64,000 nt of DNA from Streptomyces sp. NBC_01485 (GCF_036227125.1 NZ_CP109435.1:7006001-7070000); one strand, 5' to 3'. Numbered from the stretch's first letter, positions 36,726-45,723 are shown. Notes: generated by a model not told the origin, from the sequence alone. Translations and numbers: made by a program.

Positions 36726-38846
36726 GTGACCGCCGAAACGTCCGTGCCGTCCACAGCGCTGCTGGCAGGAGCAGACCGGGACGGTTCCAACTACACCGCG
36801 CGGCACCTGCTCGTCCTCGAGGGCCTCGAGGCCGTGCGGAAGCGCCCGGGTATGTACATCGGCTCGACCGACAGCCGTGGTCTGATGCACTGCCTGTGGG
36901 AGATCATCGACAACTCCGTCGACGAAGCCCTGGGCGGATATTGCGACCACATCGAGGTGATCCTCCACGACGACGCCTCGGTCGAGGTCCGTGACAACGG
37001 CCGTGGCATCCCCGTCGACGTCGAGCCCAAGACCGGGCTGTCCGGTGTCGAGGTCGTCATGACCAAGCTGCACGCCGGCGGCAAGTTCGGCGGCGGCTCC
37101 TACGCCGCCTCCGGCGGTCTGCACGGCGTCGGCGCATCCGTGGTCAACGCCCTGTCCGCCCGACTCGACGTCGAGGTGGACCGCAGCGGCAACACGCACG
37201 CGATCAGCTTCCGGCGAGGAGTCCCGGGCTCCTTCGGCGCGGACGGCCCCGACGCCAAGTTCGAGACGGGCGGCCTGCGCAAGGTCAAGAGGATCGCCAA
37301 GAACCGCACCGGCACGCGCGTGCGGTACTGGGCCGACCGCCAGATCTTCCTCAAGGACGCCAAGCTCTCCCTGGAGCATCTCCACCAGCGGGCCCGCCAG
37401 ACCGCGTTCCTGGTGCCCGGCCTGACCATCGTCGTCCGCGACGAGTACGGCCTCGGTGACGGAGGCAGCAAGGGCGAGGAGTCCTTCCGCTTCGACGGCG
37501 GCATCAGTGAGTTCTGCGAGTACCTGGCCACCGACAAGCCTGTCTGCGACGTCCTCCGCTTCACGGGGCAGGGCACGTTCAAGGAGACGGTCCCGGTCCT
37601 GGACGAGCACGGGCAGATGACCCCGACGGAGGTCACCCGCGAGCTCGGCGTGGACGTGGCGATGCGTTGGGGCACCGGCTACGACACGACACTCCGGTCG
37701 TTCGTCAACATCATCGCCACGCCCAAGGGCGGCACCCATGTGGCCGGCTACGAGCAGGCGGTCGCCAAGACGATGAACGAGGTGCTGCGCGCCAAGAAGA
37801 TGCTGCGCGTCGCCGAGGACGACGTCGTCAAGGACGACGCCCTGGAGGGCCTGACCGCGGTCGTCACCGTCCGCCTCGCCGAGCCGCAGTTCGAGGGCCA
37901 GACCAAGGAGGTCCTCGGCACCTCGGCGGCCCGGCGCATCGTGAACACCGTGATCTCCAAGGAGTTCAAGGCGTTCCTGACCTCCACCAAGCGCGATGAC
38001 GCAGCTCAGGCGCGGGTCGTCATGGAGAAGGCGGTCGCCGCCGCGCGGACGCGCATCGCGGCCCGGCAGCACAAGGACGCGCAGCGCCGCAAGACGGCAC
38101 TGGAGTCCTCGTCCCTGCCCGCGAAGCTGGCCGACTGCCGCAGCGACGACGTCGAGCGCAGCGAGCTCTTCATCGTCGAGGGAGACTCCGCGCTCGGCAC
38201 GGCGAAGCTCGCCCGGAACTCCGAGTTCCAGGCGCTGCTGCCGATCCGGGGCAAGATCCTCAACGTTCAGAAGTCGTCCGTGACCGACATGCTCAAGAAC
38301 GCGGAGTGCGGCGCGATCATCCAGGTCATAGGAGCGGGCTCCGGGCGCACCTTCGACATCGACGCGGCCCGCTACGGCAAGATCATCATGATGACCGACG
38401 CCGATGTGGACGGTTCCCACATCCGGACTCTGCTCCTGACCCTGTTCCACCGCTACATGCGTCCCATGGTCGAGTCCGGCCGGGTGTTCGCCGCGGTGCC
38501 GCCGCTGCACCGCATCGAACTCGTCCAGCCCAAGAAGGGCCAGGACAAGTACGTGTACACGTACTCGGACCGTGAGCTGCGCGACAAGCTGATGGAGTTC
38601 CAGAGCAAGGGCGTCCGGTACAAGGACTCCATCCAGCGCTACAAGGGTCTCGGCGAGATGGACGCCGACCAGCTGGCCGAGACGACGATGGACCCCCGTT
38701 ACCGCACTCTGCGGCGCATCAACCTCTCCGACCTGGATTCCGCGGAGCAGGTGTTCGACCTGCTCATGGGCAACGACGTGGCGCCGCGCAAGGAGTTCAT
38801 CTCCAGCTCGGCGGCGACGCTGGACCGGTCCCGCATCGACGCGTAG
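36726..38846 (+). CDS. parE: GyrB-like type IIA topoisomerase subunit B (ParE)
   Basis: A 706-residue ATPase subunit. GHKL ATP site: IIDNSVDEAL, DNGRGIPV, GGLHGVGASVVNALS. Then the transducer domain, and TOPRIM with LFIVEGDSALGTAKLARNSEFQALLPIRGKILN and DADVDGSHIRTLLL (Mg2+-binding DxD), ending with the KGLGEMDADQL tail. Paired with the GyrA-like subunit at 54682-57165 it should form topoisomerase IV, which decatenates replicated chromosomes. It is not the gyrB of the origin region, given the neighbours. The GTG at 36726 follows GAGGAGCG. A 28-base palindrome lies after the stop. Confidence 0.93.
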   Translation: MTAETSVPSTALLAGADRDGSNYTARHLLVLEGLEAVRKRPGMYIGSTDSRGLMHCLWEIIDNSVDEALGGYCDHIEVILHDDASVEVRDNGRGIPVDVEPKTGLSGVEVVMTKLHAGGKFGGGSYAASGGLHGVGASVVNALSARLDVEVDRSGNTHAISFRRGVPGSFGADGPDAKFETGGLRKVKRIAKNRTGTRVRYWADRQIFLKDAKLSLEHLHQRARQTAFLVPGLTIVVRDEYGLGDGGSKGEESFRFDGGISEFCEYLATDKPVCDVLRFTGQGTFKETVPVLDEHGQMTPTEVTRELGVDVAMRWGTGYDTTLRSFVNIIATPKGGTHVAGYEQAVAKTMNEVLRAKKMLRVAEDDVVKDDALEGLTAVVTVRLAEPQFEGQTKEVLGTSAARRIVNTVISKEFKAFLTSTKRDDAAQARVVMEKAVAAARTRIAARQHKDAQRRKTALESSSLPAKLADCRSDDVERSELFIVEGDSALGTAKLARNSEFQALLPIRGKILNVQKSSVTDMLKNAECGAIIQVIGAGSGRTFDIDAARYGKIIMMTDADVDGSHIRTLLLTLFHRYMRPMVESGRVFAAVPPLHRIELVQPKKGQDKYVYTYSDRELRDKLMEFQSKGVRYKDSIQRYKGLGEMDADQLAETTMDPRYRTLRRINLSDLDSAEQVFDLLMGNDVAPRKEFISSSAATLDRSRIDA

Positions 38847-38904
38847 CCGCTGCACCCGGCTCGGCGCGCAGTTCTACGGCTCCGCAGTCGGGACGGGCAG
38901 GCCC

Positions 38905-38932
38905 GGGTTCTCCACCCGCGGGTGGAGAACCC
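38905..38932. terminator. 28-base perfect palindrome after parE
   Basis: GGGTTCTCCACCC, then GC, then GGGTGGAGAACCC: every base pairs. It probably acts as a terminator, but without a loop longer than two bases it could also be a protein site. Confidence 0.65.
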
Positions 38933-39056
38933 AGGCTCCCGCATATCCACCCACGATCCACCCCAGCGCCGATCTGCGGACCGGCATGGTTCCGTAGCGT
39001 CGAAGGCGTCGGCAGCACTCGCTGTCGGCACCCCCTTCCCGCTCACGGAGGCTGTG

Positions 39057-39581
39057 ATGTCCGGGCTCGTCAACGCACTGGTGATCGTGGTCGTGGCCGC
39101 AGTGGTGATCGTGCGGCAGTTCCGCGCAAGCCGCATCGACACGGACCGGCGATGGTGGCTCCTGCCCGGGATCCTGGCCGTCATAGCGCTGCGCGAGCCC
39201 GACCTGCTCGACGCCCGTCACCACACCGCCTCGGCTCTGGTGCTCGCCGCCGAAGTGATCGTCGGCCTGGCCATGGGAGCCGCCTGGGCCTGGACCACCC
39301 GCGTCTGGGTGGAGCCGGACGGCGCCGTGTGGAGCAAGAGCACCAAAGCGAGTGCGGCCGTCTGGGCCGTTGGCATCGGTCTGCGGATGGGCCTCTTCGC
39401 GGTCGGTGCGCTGATGGGCATCCACCAGCACAGCTCGGCCCTGATGCTGGGGCTCGCGGCCACCCTGCTGGTCCGCTCCGGGATCCTGATCCGGCGCACG
39501 CAGTCTCTGAACCAGGCTCCCGCGCACGCCACGGCGTACGGTGACCACGTGCCCCGGTCCGCGTGGAAGGAGCGCGTGTGA
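39057..39581 (+). CDS. Membrane protein, CcdC/DUF1453-like
   Basis: A 174-residue protein with about five hydrophobic segments (LVNALVIVVVAAVVIV, WWLLPGILAVIAL, LVLAAEVIVGLAMGAAWAW, AVWAVGIGLRMGLFAVGALMG, LMLGLAATLLVRSGIL), resembling the CcdC/DUF1453 group of unknown role. The ATG follows GGAGG. Its stop overlaps the GTG of the following histidine kinase by four bases, so translation is coupled. It may act as an accessory to that sensor. Confidence 0.82.
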   Translation: MSGLVNALVIVVVAAVVIVRQFRASRIDTDRRWWLLPGILAVIALREPDLLDARHHTASALVLAAEVIVGLAMGAAWAWTTRVWVEPDGAVWSKSTKASAAVWAVGIGLRMGLFAVGALMGIHQHSSALMLGLAATLLVRSGILIRRTQSLNQAPAHATAYGDHVPRSAWKERV

Positions 39582-40729
39582 CGGAGAACGTCTGGACCCG
39601 CTGGCCCTCACGGGAGGCGCTGGGTCCCAAGGAGATCTCGCGGCCGAGGCGGCTGCTGGCCTGGGCCGTGCGGCTGCTGGTGCTGGGCGCGTTGCTGTGG
39701 AGCGCCTTCCACGACAGCCGCGTCCATGGGTGGGTCGCGGTCGCCGGGGCCGGCGGAGCACTTGTCGCAGGTGGACTGGCGTGGGCTTTGTTCCGCACCA
39801 CGCTCGAGCACCGCCTGTGGCCGTCCCTGGCACTCGTCCTGATGCTGCTGGGGTTGGCGGCCGGAGTCGAGGCCGTCGACTTTCGCACCCCAGCCGTGGT
39901 CCTGTGGTGCGGGTGTGCCATCGCGGCGCTGGAGCGACTGCCTCTGGCGGCCGCGCTGCCGGTGGCCGCGCTCGCTTTCGCCGCCTTCGCCACGGTCAAC
40001 GACGACACGGGGCTGACCTCGGCCGCCTCCATCGGAGGAATGGCCCTCGCCGGATACGCACTGCGTCTGGACGCCGAAGCCAGAGGCAACGCACAGCGAC
40101 TGCTCGCCCAGGAGCGGGCGGCGCGTGCGGCCGAGGCCGAGTCGGCCGCACTCGCCGAGCGCGCCCGCATCGCCCGGGAGATCCACGATGTCCTGGCCCA
40201 CAGTCTCTCGGCGCAGCTCGTGCACCTGGAAGCGGCCCGACTGCTGATCGAGCGGGGTGCGGACCGCGAGCAGATCCTCGAACGCGTGGTGGCGGCACGC
40301 GGGATGGCCCGAGACGGTCTCGAGGAGACCAGACAGTCGCTCTCCGCGCTGCGCGGTGAACTGACGCCGCTGGAGGACTTCCTGACCGACCTCGTCCGCA
40401 CATCGGACGGTGCCGAGGTCACCGTGGGGGGTGAACGCAGACCGCTGCCGGTCGAGGCGTCGCAGGCGGTGCGCAGGGTCGCCCAGGAAGCCCTGACGAA
40501 CGCCCGCAAACACGCACCGGGCGCGAAGGTACGCGTGCGGCTGGAGTACAGCCCGCGTGAAGTCACCCTGGATGTGCGCGACTCGGGGGGTTCGCCGGGC
40601 GAACTCGCCCAGGCGGGAGGCGGGTACGGTCTGCTGGGTATGCGGGAGCGCGCCGAACTGCTGGGCGGGTCGCTCGCTGCCGGACCGGACGAGGAAGGCT
40701 TCGTGGTGACGCTGAAGGTGCCGGTATGA
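39578..40729 (+). CDS. NarL-type (HPK7) membrane histidine kinase
   Basis: A 383-residue sensor: about five membrane helices in residues 25-160, then HisKA_3 with ARIAREIHDVLAHSLSAQL (phospho-accepting His) and a HATPase_c domain (AQEALTNARKHAPG, LDVRDSGG, GGGYGLLGMRERAELLGG). It phosphorylates the overlapping downstream regulator. The GTG at 39578 is chosen for its GGAAGGAG site and its overlap with the upstream gene. The signal is unknown. Confidence 0.93.
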   Translation: MTENVWTRWPSREALGPKEISRPRRLLAWAVRLLVLGALLWSAFHDSRVHGWVAVAGAGGALVAGGLAWALFRTTLEHRLWPSLALVLMLLGLAAGVEAVDFRTPAVVLWCGCAIAALERLPLAAALPVAALAFAAFATVNDDTGLTSAASIGGMALAGYALRLDAEARGNAQRLLAQERAARAAEAESAALAERARIAREIHDVLAHSLSAQLVHLEAARLLIERGADREQILERVVAARGMARDGLEETRQSLSALRGELTPLEDFLTDLVRTSDGAEVTVGGERRPLPVEASQAVRRVAQEALTNARKHAPGAKVRVRLEYSPREVTLDVRDSGGSPGELAQAGGGYGLLGMRERAELLGGSLAAGPDEEGFVVTLKVPV

Positions 40730-41409
40730 CGGAGGAGGCGGAGAAGAAGCCCGCCAGGGTGGTGGTCGCGGACGATCAGACGGTCGTCCGGGAAGGCATC
40801 GTGATGCTGCTCGGGCTGTTGCCGGGGGTCGAGGTCGTGGGCGCCGCCGGGGACGGGGACGAGGCGGTGCGGCTCGTCGCCGAACTCGCTCCCGACGTGG
40901 TGCTGATGGACCTGCGCATGCCCCGCTGCGACGGAGTGGAGGCGACTCGGCGCATCCGGTCGGAGCATCCCGGAACACAGGTCGTGGTGCTCACGACCTT
41001 CGCGGACGACGAGTCCCTGTTCCCGGCGCTGAAAGCGGGAGCGCGGGGATACCTCACCAAGGACGCGGACGGGGACGAGATCGTCAGGGCCGTGCACAGC
41101 GTGCTGTCCGGGGACGCGGGGCTGTCGCCGAGTGTCCAACGGAGGCTGCTGGAGCGTCTGTCGGCACCCGAACCGGAGCCGGCGGAGCCCGCTGCGGCCC
41201 CCGACGGGCTGACGACCCGGGAGGCGGAGGTGCTGGTGCTGATCGCCGAGGGTCTCAGCAACCAGGAGATCGCGCGCAGGCTGAGCGTGTCCACCGCGAC
41301 CGTGAAGACCCACATCAACAACATGTTCACCAAGACGGGCATCAAGGGCCGTGCCCAGGCGGTGCGTTACGCATACCGGAAGGGGCTGGTGCGGCCGCCG
41401 ACGGGGTGA
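40726..41409 (+). CDS. NarL/LuxR-family response regulator
   Basis: A 227-residue regulator. The receiver has VVVADDQTVVREG (acidic pair), VVLMDLRMPRCDGVEA (phosphorylated Asp) and VVLTTFADD, with Lys in YLTKDAD. A C-terminal LuxR helix-turn-helix follows (LTTREAEVLVLIAEGLSNQEIARRLSVSTATVKTHI). The ATG overlaps the kinase stop by four bases, so the two form one coupled operon. Confidence 0.95.
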   Translation: MTEEAEKKPARVVVADDQTVVREGIVMLLGLLPGVEVVGAAGDGDEAVRLVAELAPDVVLMDLRMPRCDGVEATRRIRSEHPGTQVVVLTTFADDESLFPALKAGARGYLTKDADGDEIVRAVHSVLSGDAGLSPSVQRRLLERLSAPEPEPAEPAAAPDGLTTREAEVLVLIAEGLSNQEIARRLSVSTATVKTHINNMFTKTGIKGRAQAVRYAYRKGLVRPPTG

Positions 41410-41489
41410 ATGGCTCTTTGGTCACCTGATGGGGTGAAGCGTGCAGGGAAGAAGTGTCGGGGATCTTCCCGTTCTGTCCATCCTTGGGC

Positions 41490-42068
41490 ATGCAGTCAAG
41501 CAACGGCCGTGCCCGCGCCGACGGGGACGGCCCCGAGACCGGCGATCCCGCGCCCTCCGTGGGCGAGAACCACCAGAGTCAGGCCCAGGCGTTCGTCGAA
41601 GCGCCAGGAGAAGTGCGCTACGAGGACCCGTGGTACGACGCGCTCGCCTCGGGTTGGGGCGAGTCGGCCACCATGGGCCCGCCCGGGACAGAGTTTCCGG
41701 CGGCACGTCGCGAGCAGAAGACCGGAGCCGTGGCAGCGGCCCAGGTCTACCTCGAGGTGCAGCGCAGCGCGGCCTTCCAGGAGGTGCGCAGCCGGTACAG
41801 GCGGTTCGTGGTGCCTGCGGTCGCCGGGTTCTTCGTCTGGTACGTGGCGTACGTCGTGACCGCGACGACCGCGCCCGCGTTCATGGCGCGGCCGGTGGCG
41901 GGCGCGGTGAACGTGGCGTTGCTCGCCGGGCTCGGACAGTTCCTCAGCACGTTCCTGCTGACCTGGGCCTACGCCCGGCACGCGCGGCTGCACAGGGACC
42001 GGGCGGCGCTAGAACTGCGCTGGGACACCCAGGAGCTGACGCGCGGCGCGAGGGGTGGTGCGTCATGA
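41490..42068 (+). CDS. DUF485 membrane protein
   Basis: A 192-residue protein: a polar N-terminal half (EDPWYDALASGWGE) and two membrane helices (FVVPAVAGFFVWYVAYVVTATTAP and VNVALLAGLGQFLSTFLLTWAYARHARLHRD) of the DUF485/YjcH family, which is regularly encoded just before the acetate symporter ActP. Its stop overlaps the symporter start by four bases. The ATG at 41490 is one choice. A GTG at 41454 with a poorly spaced AGGGAAG would add 12 residues. Confidence 0.88.
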   Translation: MQSSNGRARADGDGPETGDPAPSVGENHQSQAQAFVEAPGEVRYEDPWYDALASGWGESATMGPPGTEFPAARREQKTGAVAAAQVYLEVQRSAAFQEVRSRYRRFVVPAVAGFFVWYVAYVVTATTAPAFMARPVAGAVNVALLAGLGQFLSTFLLTWAYARHARLHRDRAALELRWDTQELTRGARGGAS

Positions 42069-43657
42069 CCGGCAACCATCAGACGCCGGCGTTGCTGCTG
42101 TTCAGCGCCTTCGTCGCGGTCACGCTGGGGATCACGACCTGGGTGAGCCGCAACAGGCAAGGTTCTCAGGAGGAGTTCTACGCCGGAGGGCGGCTGTTCT
42201 CCCCGATGGAAAATGGTTTTGCCATCGCGGGCGACTACATGTCGGCCGCCTCCTTCCTGGGCGCCACCGGGCTCATCGCGCTGTACGGATACGACGGTCT
42301 GCTGTACGTGGTGGGCTTCCTCGTGGCCTTGCTGGTGGTGCTGTTCCTCGTCGCCGAACTGGTGCGCAACTGCGGGCGGTTCACACTCGCCGACGTGGTC
42401 GCCGCGCGCATGAGCGAGCGGCCGGTGCGGATCGCGGCGGGAACTTCCTCGGTCACTGTGTCCGTTCTCTATCTGGTGGCGCAGATGGTGGGCGCGGGCA
42501 GCCTGGTCGCGCTGCTGCTGGGGAACACCGGCGAGGCGGCCCAGTCCTGGGCCGTCATCGGGGTCGGTGCGCTCATGGTGATCTATGTGTCGTTGGGAGG
42601 GATGCGGGCCACCACGTGGATTCAGATCGTGAAGGCGGTTCTGCTGCTGGGCGGCACCATCGTGCTCACCGCGCTCGTCCTGGTGCGCTTCCACGGTGAC
42701 TTCGACCAGTTGCTGCGCACGGCGGCCGAGCGCAGCGGGCACGGTTCCGCGTTCCTGGCACCCGGGCTGAAGTACGGCGGGGACTGGACCTCGCGCTTCG
42801 ACTTCATGAGCCTGGGGCTCGCACTGGTGCTGGGCACGGCGGGGCTGCCGCACATCCTGTCCCGCTTCTACACCGTGCCGACCGCGCAGGCCGCCCGGCG
42901 CTCCGCCGTCTGGTCGATCGGGCTCATCGGCGGCTTCTACCTGATGACGATCGTCCTGGGCTTCGGTGCGGCGGCGATCGTCGGCCCGGAGGCCGTACGC
43001 GGCTCGAACGCGTCCGGGAACACGGCGGTTCCGCTCCTTGCCCTCGACCTGGGCGGCGGCGCCGACTCCACGGGGGGAACCGTCCTGTTCGCGGTCGTGG
43101 CGGCCATCGCCTTCGCCACGATTCTCGCCGTAGTCGCAGGGATCACGCTCGCTTCCTCGGCGTCGGTGGCGCACGACCTGTATGCCTCCTTGCGTCGCCG
43201 GCACGCCGAGCCTCGCAGCGAGGTCGCGGTGGCGCGGGTCGCCGCCGTGGGCATGGGCGTGGTCGCGATCGCTCTCGGCCTGCTGGCCCGCGATCTCAAC
43301 GTCGCGTTCCTGGTCGGGCTCGCCTTCGCCGTCGCCGCGTCCGCGAACCTGCCCGTCCTGATGTACTCGCTGTTCTGGCGGGGCTTCACCACGCGGGGTG
43401 CCGTGTGGGCGGTGTACGGGGGGCTGGTTCCTGCCCTGGCGCTCGTCGTGCTGTCGCCGGTGGTGTCCGGGAGCCCCGAGTCGCTCTTCCCGACCGTCGA
43501 CTTCCAGTACTTCCCCCTGCAGAACCCCGGCCTGGTCTCGATTCCGCTGGGCTTCCTGGCGGGCTGGCTCGGTACGGTCACCTCGGCCGAGGTCGCGGAC
43601 GAGGCCAAGCACGCGGAGACCGAGGTGCGGTCACTGACGGGGGCGGGTGCCGCCTAG
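42065..43657 (+). CDS. Cation/acetate symporter, SSS family (ActP-like)
   Basis: A 530-residue sodium:solute symporter with about 13 membrane helices. Family blocks are EEFYAGGRLFSPMENGFAIAGDYMSAASFLG, GLIALYGYDGL, LGTAGLPHILSRFYTVPTAQAARRS and ASVAHDLYASL. It takes up acetate or another short carboxylate with a cation. The ATG overlaps the DUF485 stop by four bases. Its TAG stop is shared with the left edge of an IS element: TA belongs to the target and G to the element. Confidence 0.93.
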   Translation: MTGNHQTPALLLFSAFVAVTLGITTWVSRNRQGSQEEFYAGGRLFSPMENGFAIAGDYMSAASFLGATGLIALYGYDGLLYVVGFLVALLVVLFLVAELVRNCGRFTLADVVAARMSERPVRIAAGTSSVTVSVLYLVAQMVGAGSLVALLLGNTGEAAQSWAVIGVGALMVIYVSLGGMRATTWIQIVKAVLLLGGTIVLTALVLVRFHGDFDQLLRTAAERSGHGSAFLAPGLKYGGDWTSRFDFMSLGLALVLGTAGLPHILSRFYTVPTAQAARRSAVWSIGLIGGFYLMTIVLGFGAAAIVGPEAVRGSNASGNTAVPLLALDLGGGADSTGGTVLFAVVAAIAFATILAVVAGITLASSASVAHDLYASLRRRHAEPRSEVAVARVAAVGMGVVAIALGLLARDLNVAFLVGLAFAVAASANLPVLMYSLFWRGFTTRGAVWAVYGGLVPALALVVLSPVVSGSPESLFPTVDFQYFPLQNPGLVSIPLGFLAGWLGTVTSAEVADEAKHAETEVRSLTGAGAA

Positions 43658-43676
43658 GTCCTGTCTGGAGTTCGGA

Positions 43677-44183
43677 TCACGAGTGTGGTGCGATGCTGCG
43701 GAGCCAGAGCATCGCACCACACAGGTGCAGTCCGGCCTCGTAGCTCTCCGGGGTCTTGTCGTACCGGGTAGCGATGCCGCGCCAGTTCCGCAGCCGGTTG
43801 ATGCACCGTTCCACGGTGTTGCGCTCTTTGTAGAGTGTCGCGTCGTGCGAGACCGGCCGGCCGCCGGCGCTGCCACGCTTCTTGCGGTTCGCGGCCTGGT
43901 CGACCTTCTCCGGGATCACGGCTCGGATCCCGCGTCGTCGCAGGTAGCGGCGGTTGTGTCGGGACGAGTACGCCTTGTCCGCGGCCACCGCATCCGGCCG
44001 GGTCCGCGGGCGCCCGATCGGGCCGCGCACCTTTACCCGTTCCAGGACCGGGGCGAACTGCGGACTGTCGCCGGCCTGCCCGGGCGTGAGGACGAACGCA
44101 AGCGGGCGACAGCGTCGGTCAGCCGCCACATGGATCTTGCTCGTCAGTCCGCCCCGGGAACGCCCCAGCTCGGCGGCTTTCAA
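43677..44183 (-). CDS. IS5-family transposase, C-terminal part (OrfB)
   Basis: A 168-residue frame with the second catalytic Asp (AVAADKAYSS) and the Glu region (NTVERCINRLRNWRGIATRYDK, a typical Y-(2)-R-(3)-E-(6)-K arrangement). It opens at a TTG overlapping the OrfA stop by four bases. By analogy with the family it is made as an OrfAB fusion by ribosomal frameshifting. Its stop lies within the left inverted repeat. Confidence 0.9.
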   Translation of the reverse strand: MKAAELGRSRGGLTSKIHVAADRRCRPLAFVLTPGQAGDSPQFAPVLERVKVRGPIGRPRTRPDAVAADKAYSSRHNRRYLRRRGIRAVIPEKVDQAANRKKRGSAGGRPVSHDATLYKERNTVERCINRLRNWRGIATRYDKTPESYEAGLHLCGAMLWLRSIAPHS

Positions 44184-44662
44184 GCGGGCCCGGTGTCGTC
44201 GGCGGACCCGTCGCCGCTCGACGCGCGCCTCATCCTCGGCCTGTCCGTCTTGCGTTCTTTGCTCCTTGTCCTCGCCCCCTTTTCGGCCTCGACGGCCAGT
44301 TCCAAGGCCGCCAGCTGCTCGGAGTCCAGGGCCATCCCGGCGGCGTGATGGTGGGCCCGGGCGGTCGCCGAGTCCACGCTGACCAGGCCCAAGTCGGCCT
44401 GGCCGCGGGCGGCGGCCTCGGCGATCACTGTTTGCATCAGGTCCTGGAAAACGCCCCGCGTCGCCCAGATCCGGAAGCGGTCGTAGGCGCTCTGCCAGGG
44501 CCCGAACTCGGCCGGCAGGTCACGCCAGGGGCTACCGGTCCGGAACCGCCACATCACCGCGTTGAAATGTTTCCGCAGGTCAGGGATGGGCCCAACCGCG
44601 GCAATCGGGAGATGGGGCTCGATCAGGGCCCACTGCTCATCGGTGAGATCGCCTCGCGCCAT
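44180..44662 (-). CDS. IS5-family transposase, N-terminal part (OrfA)
   Basis: A 160-residue frame with the DUF4096-like N-terminal domain (LTDEQWALIEPHLP, DLRKHFNAVMWRFRTGSPWRDLPAEFGPW, YDRFRIWATRGVF) and the first catalytic Asp (LVSVDSATARAHHHAAG). It ends in a different frame from OrfB, in the Arg/Lys-rich linker where such elements shift frame. Confidence 0.9.
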   Translation of the reverse strand: MARGDLTDEQWALIEPHLPIAAVGPIPDLRKHFNAVMWRFRTGSPWRDLPAEFGPWQSAYDRFRIWATRGVFQDLMQTVIAEAAARGQADLGLVSVDSATARAHHHAAGMALDSEQLAALELAVEAEKGARTRSKERKTDRPRMRRASSGDGSADDTGPA

Positions 44663-44846
44663 GACTGACGGCCTATCAAGACCGAGCCCTCGCGCGCAGG
44701 CGATCTGCCGAACTCGTGATCCGAACTCCAGACAGGACCTAGCGCGCGGCTCCTGCGCCCCGCCGTACGTGCCGCCGCGCGCTCGCCGTACTGCATCGCC
44801 CGTACGCGCCGCACTCTCCGTATCGCATCGGAGCCACGGCCTGTGG

Positions 44847-45539
44847 CTACGGCGCCACCCACGCGTACCGGTGTTCCGGGCGGCCCGTGTCGCCGTACTT
44901 GAGGGAGAGGTGCAGGCGGCCGGCCTGTTCCAGGTGGCGGAGGTATCGCTGGGCGGTGGAGCGGCTCAGGCCGGTCTCGGCGGCGACCTCGTGGGCCGAC
45001 AACGGGTGGTTCGCGCGGTGCAGGACGGCGCAGATCAGGTCCGTGGTCGGTTCCGAGTGGCCGCTCGGCAGGCCGGGCGAGGACGGTACCGGTCCCGTGC
45101 GCAGGGCACCGAACATCCGGTCGACCTGCTCCTGGCCGGCGATGCCGTGACCGCCCGCCCGGTCCACCGTGCGGCGCAGGGCGGCGTACGAGTCGAGGCG
45201 CGTGCGCAGCGCGGCGAAGGTGAACGGTTTGACCAGGTAGTGCAGGGCGCCCAGGCGCATCGCGGTCTGTACGGTCGTGACGTCGCCGGCCGCCGTGATC
45301 ATGATGACGTCGGTACCGTGCCCCTGTTCCCGCATGTGGTGGACGAGTTGGAGGCCGGTCTGGTCGGGCAGGTAGTGGTCGAGCAGCACCAGGTCGATGG
45401 TTCCGCGCTCGACGGCGGCCAGCGCCTGCGCGGCACTGTGTGCGCGGGCGGTCACCCGGAAGCCGGGAACCTTTCCCACGTACTTGGCGTTGATCTCGGC
45501 GACACGGAAGTCGTCGTCCACGACCAGGACGTCAATCAT
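44847..45539 (-). CDS. CitB/DcuR-type response regulator, orphan paralogue
   Basis: A 230-residue regulator: receiver (MIDVLVVDDDFRVAEINAKYV, LVLLDHYLPDQTGL with the phosphorylated Asp, Lys in YLVKPF) and a C-terminal helix-turn-helix (HPLSAHEVAAETGLSRSTAQRYLRHLE). It closely parallels the regulator at 45802-46482 down to the last residues (LKYGDTGRPEHRYAWV against LKYGDAGRPEHRYVWA), so it is a tandem duplicate without its own kinase. The ATG follows GGAGAGAGG. Cross-talk with the nearby CitA-like kinase is likely but inferred. Confidence 0.92.
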   Translation of the reverse strand: MIDVLVVDDDFRVAEINAKYVGKVPGFRVTARAHSAAQALAAVERGTIDLVLLDHYLPDQTGLQLVHHMREQGHGTDVIMITAAGDVTTVQTAMRLGALHYLVKPFTFAALRTRLDSYAALRRTVDRAGGHGIAGQEQVDRMFGALRTGPVPSSPGLPSGHSEPTTDLICAVLHRANHPLSAHEVAAETGLSRSTAQRYLRHLEQAGRLHLSLKYGDTGRPEHRYAWVAP

Positions 45540-45636
45540 CGGGCCTCTCTCCGTGAAGGCCAGGCGGGCGTCAAGCCCGTGTCTCGGCTTCGCTGTTGTA
45601 GCGCGAGCAAAACGAGCACAACAGGCTACTGCAAGC

Positions 45637-45723
45637 ATGGCGTTCAACCCGAACATCCAGAACACCGACGCGGGCCTGAGCAAGACCTGCACGACCGAGT
45701 TCGTCGACAAGTCGGTGGGCTGA
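45637..45723 (+). CDS. Unrecognised 28-residue ORF
   Basis: A small ORF starting MAFNPNIQNTDAG and ending DKSVG, between the two paralogous response regulators. All 28 sense codons end in G or C although it is rich in Asn, Thr, Lys, Ser and Ile, which is a coding signature in this genome. No good Shine-Dalgarno precedes it. It may be a small peptide gene or the remnant of a larger gene. I recognise no family, and it contains one Cys. Confidence 0.4.
   Translation: MAFNPNIQNTDAGLSKTCTTEFVDKSVG

Larger units (their letters stand above)
43657..44739 (-). mobile_element. IS5-family insertion sequence (IS427-like)
   Basis: A 1,083-base element bounded by perfect 28-base inverted repeats (43657-43684 and 44712-44739, ends GGTCCTGTCTGG) and flanked by a TA duplication (43655-43656 and 44740-44741) from a CTAG target. 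It carries a DDE transposase in two overlapping frames on the minus strand. The intact ends suggest recent insertion. It sits in the symporter stop codon and is 107 bases from the end of a response regulator gene. Confidence 0.93.
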
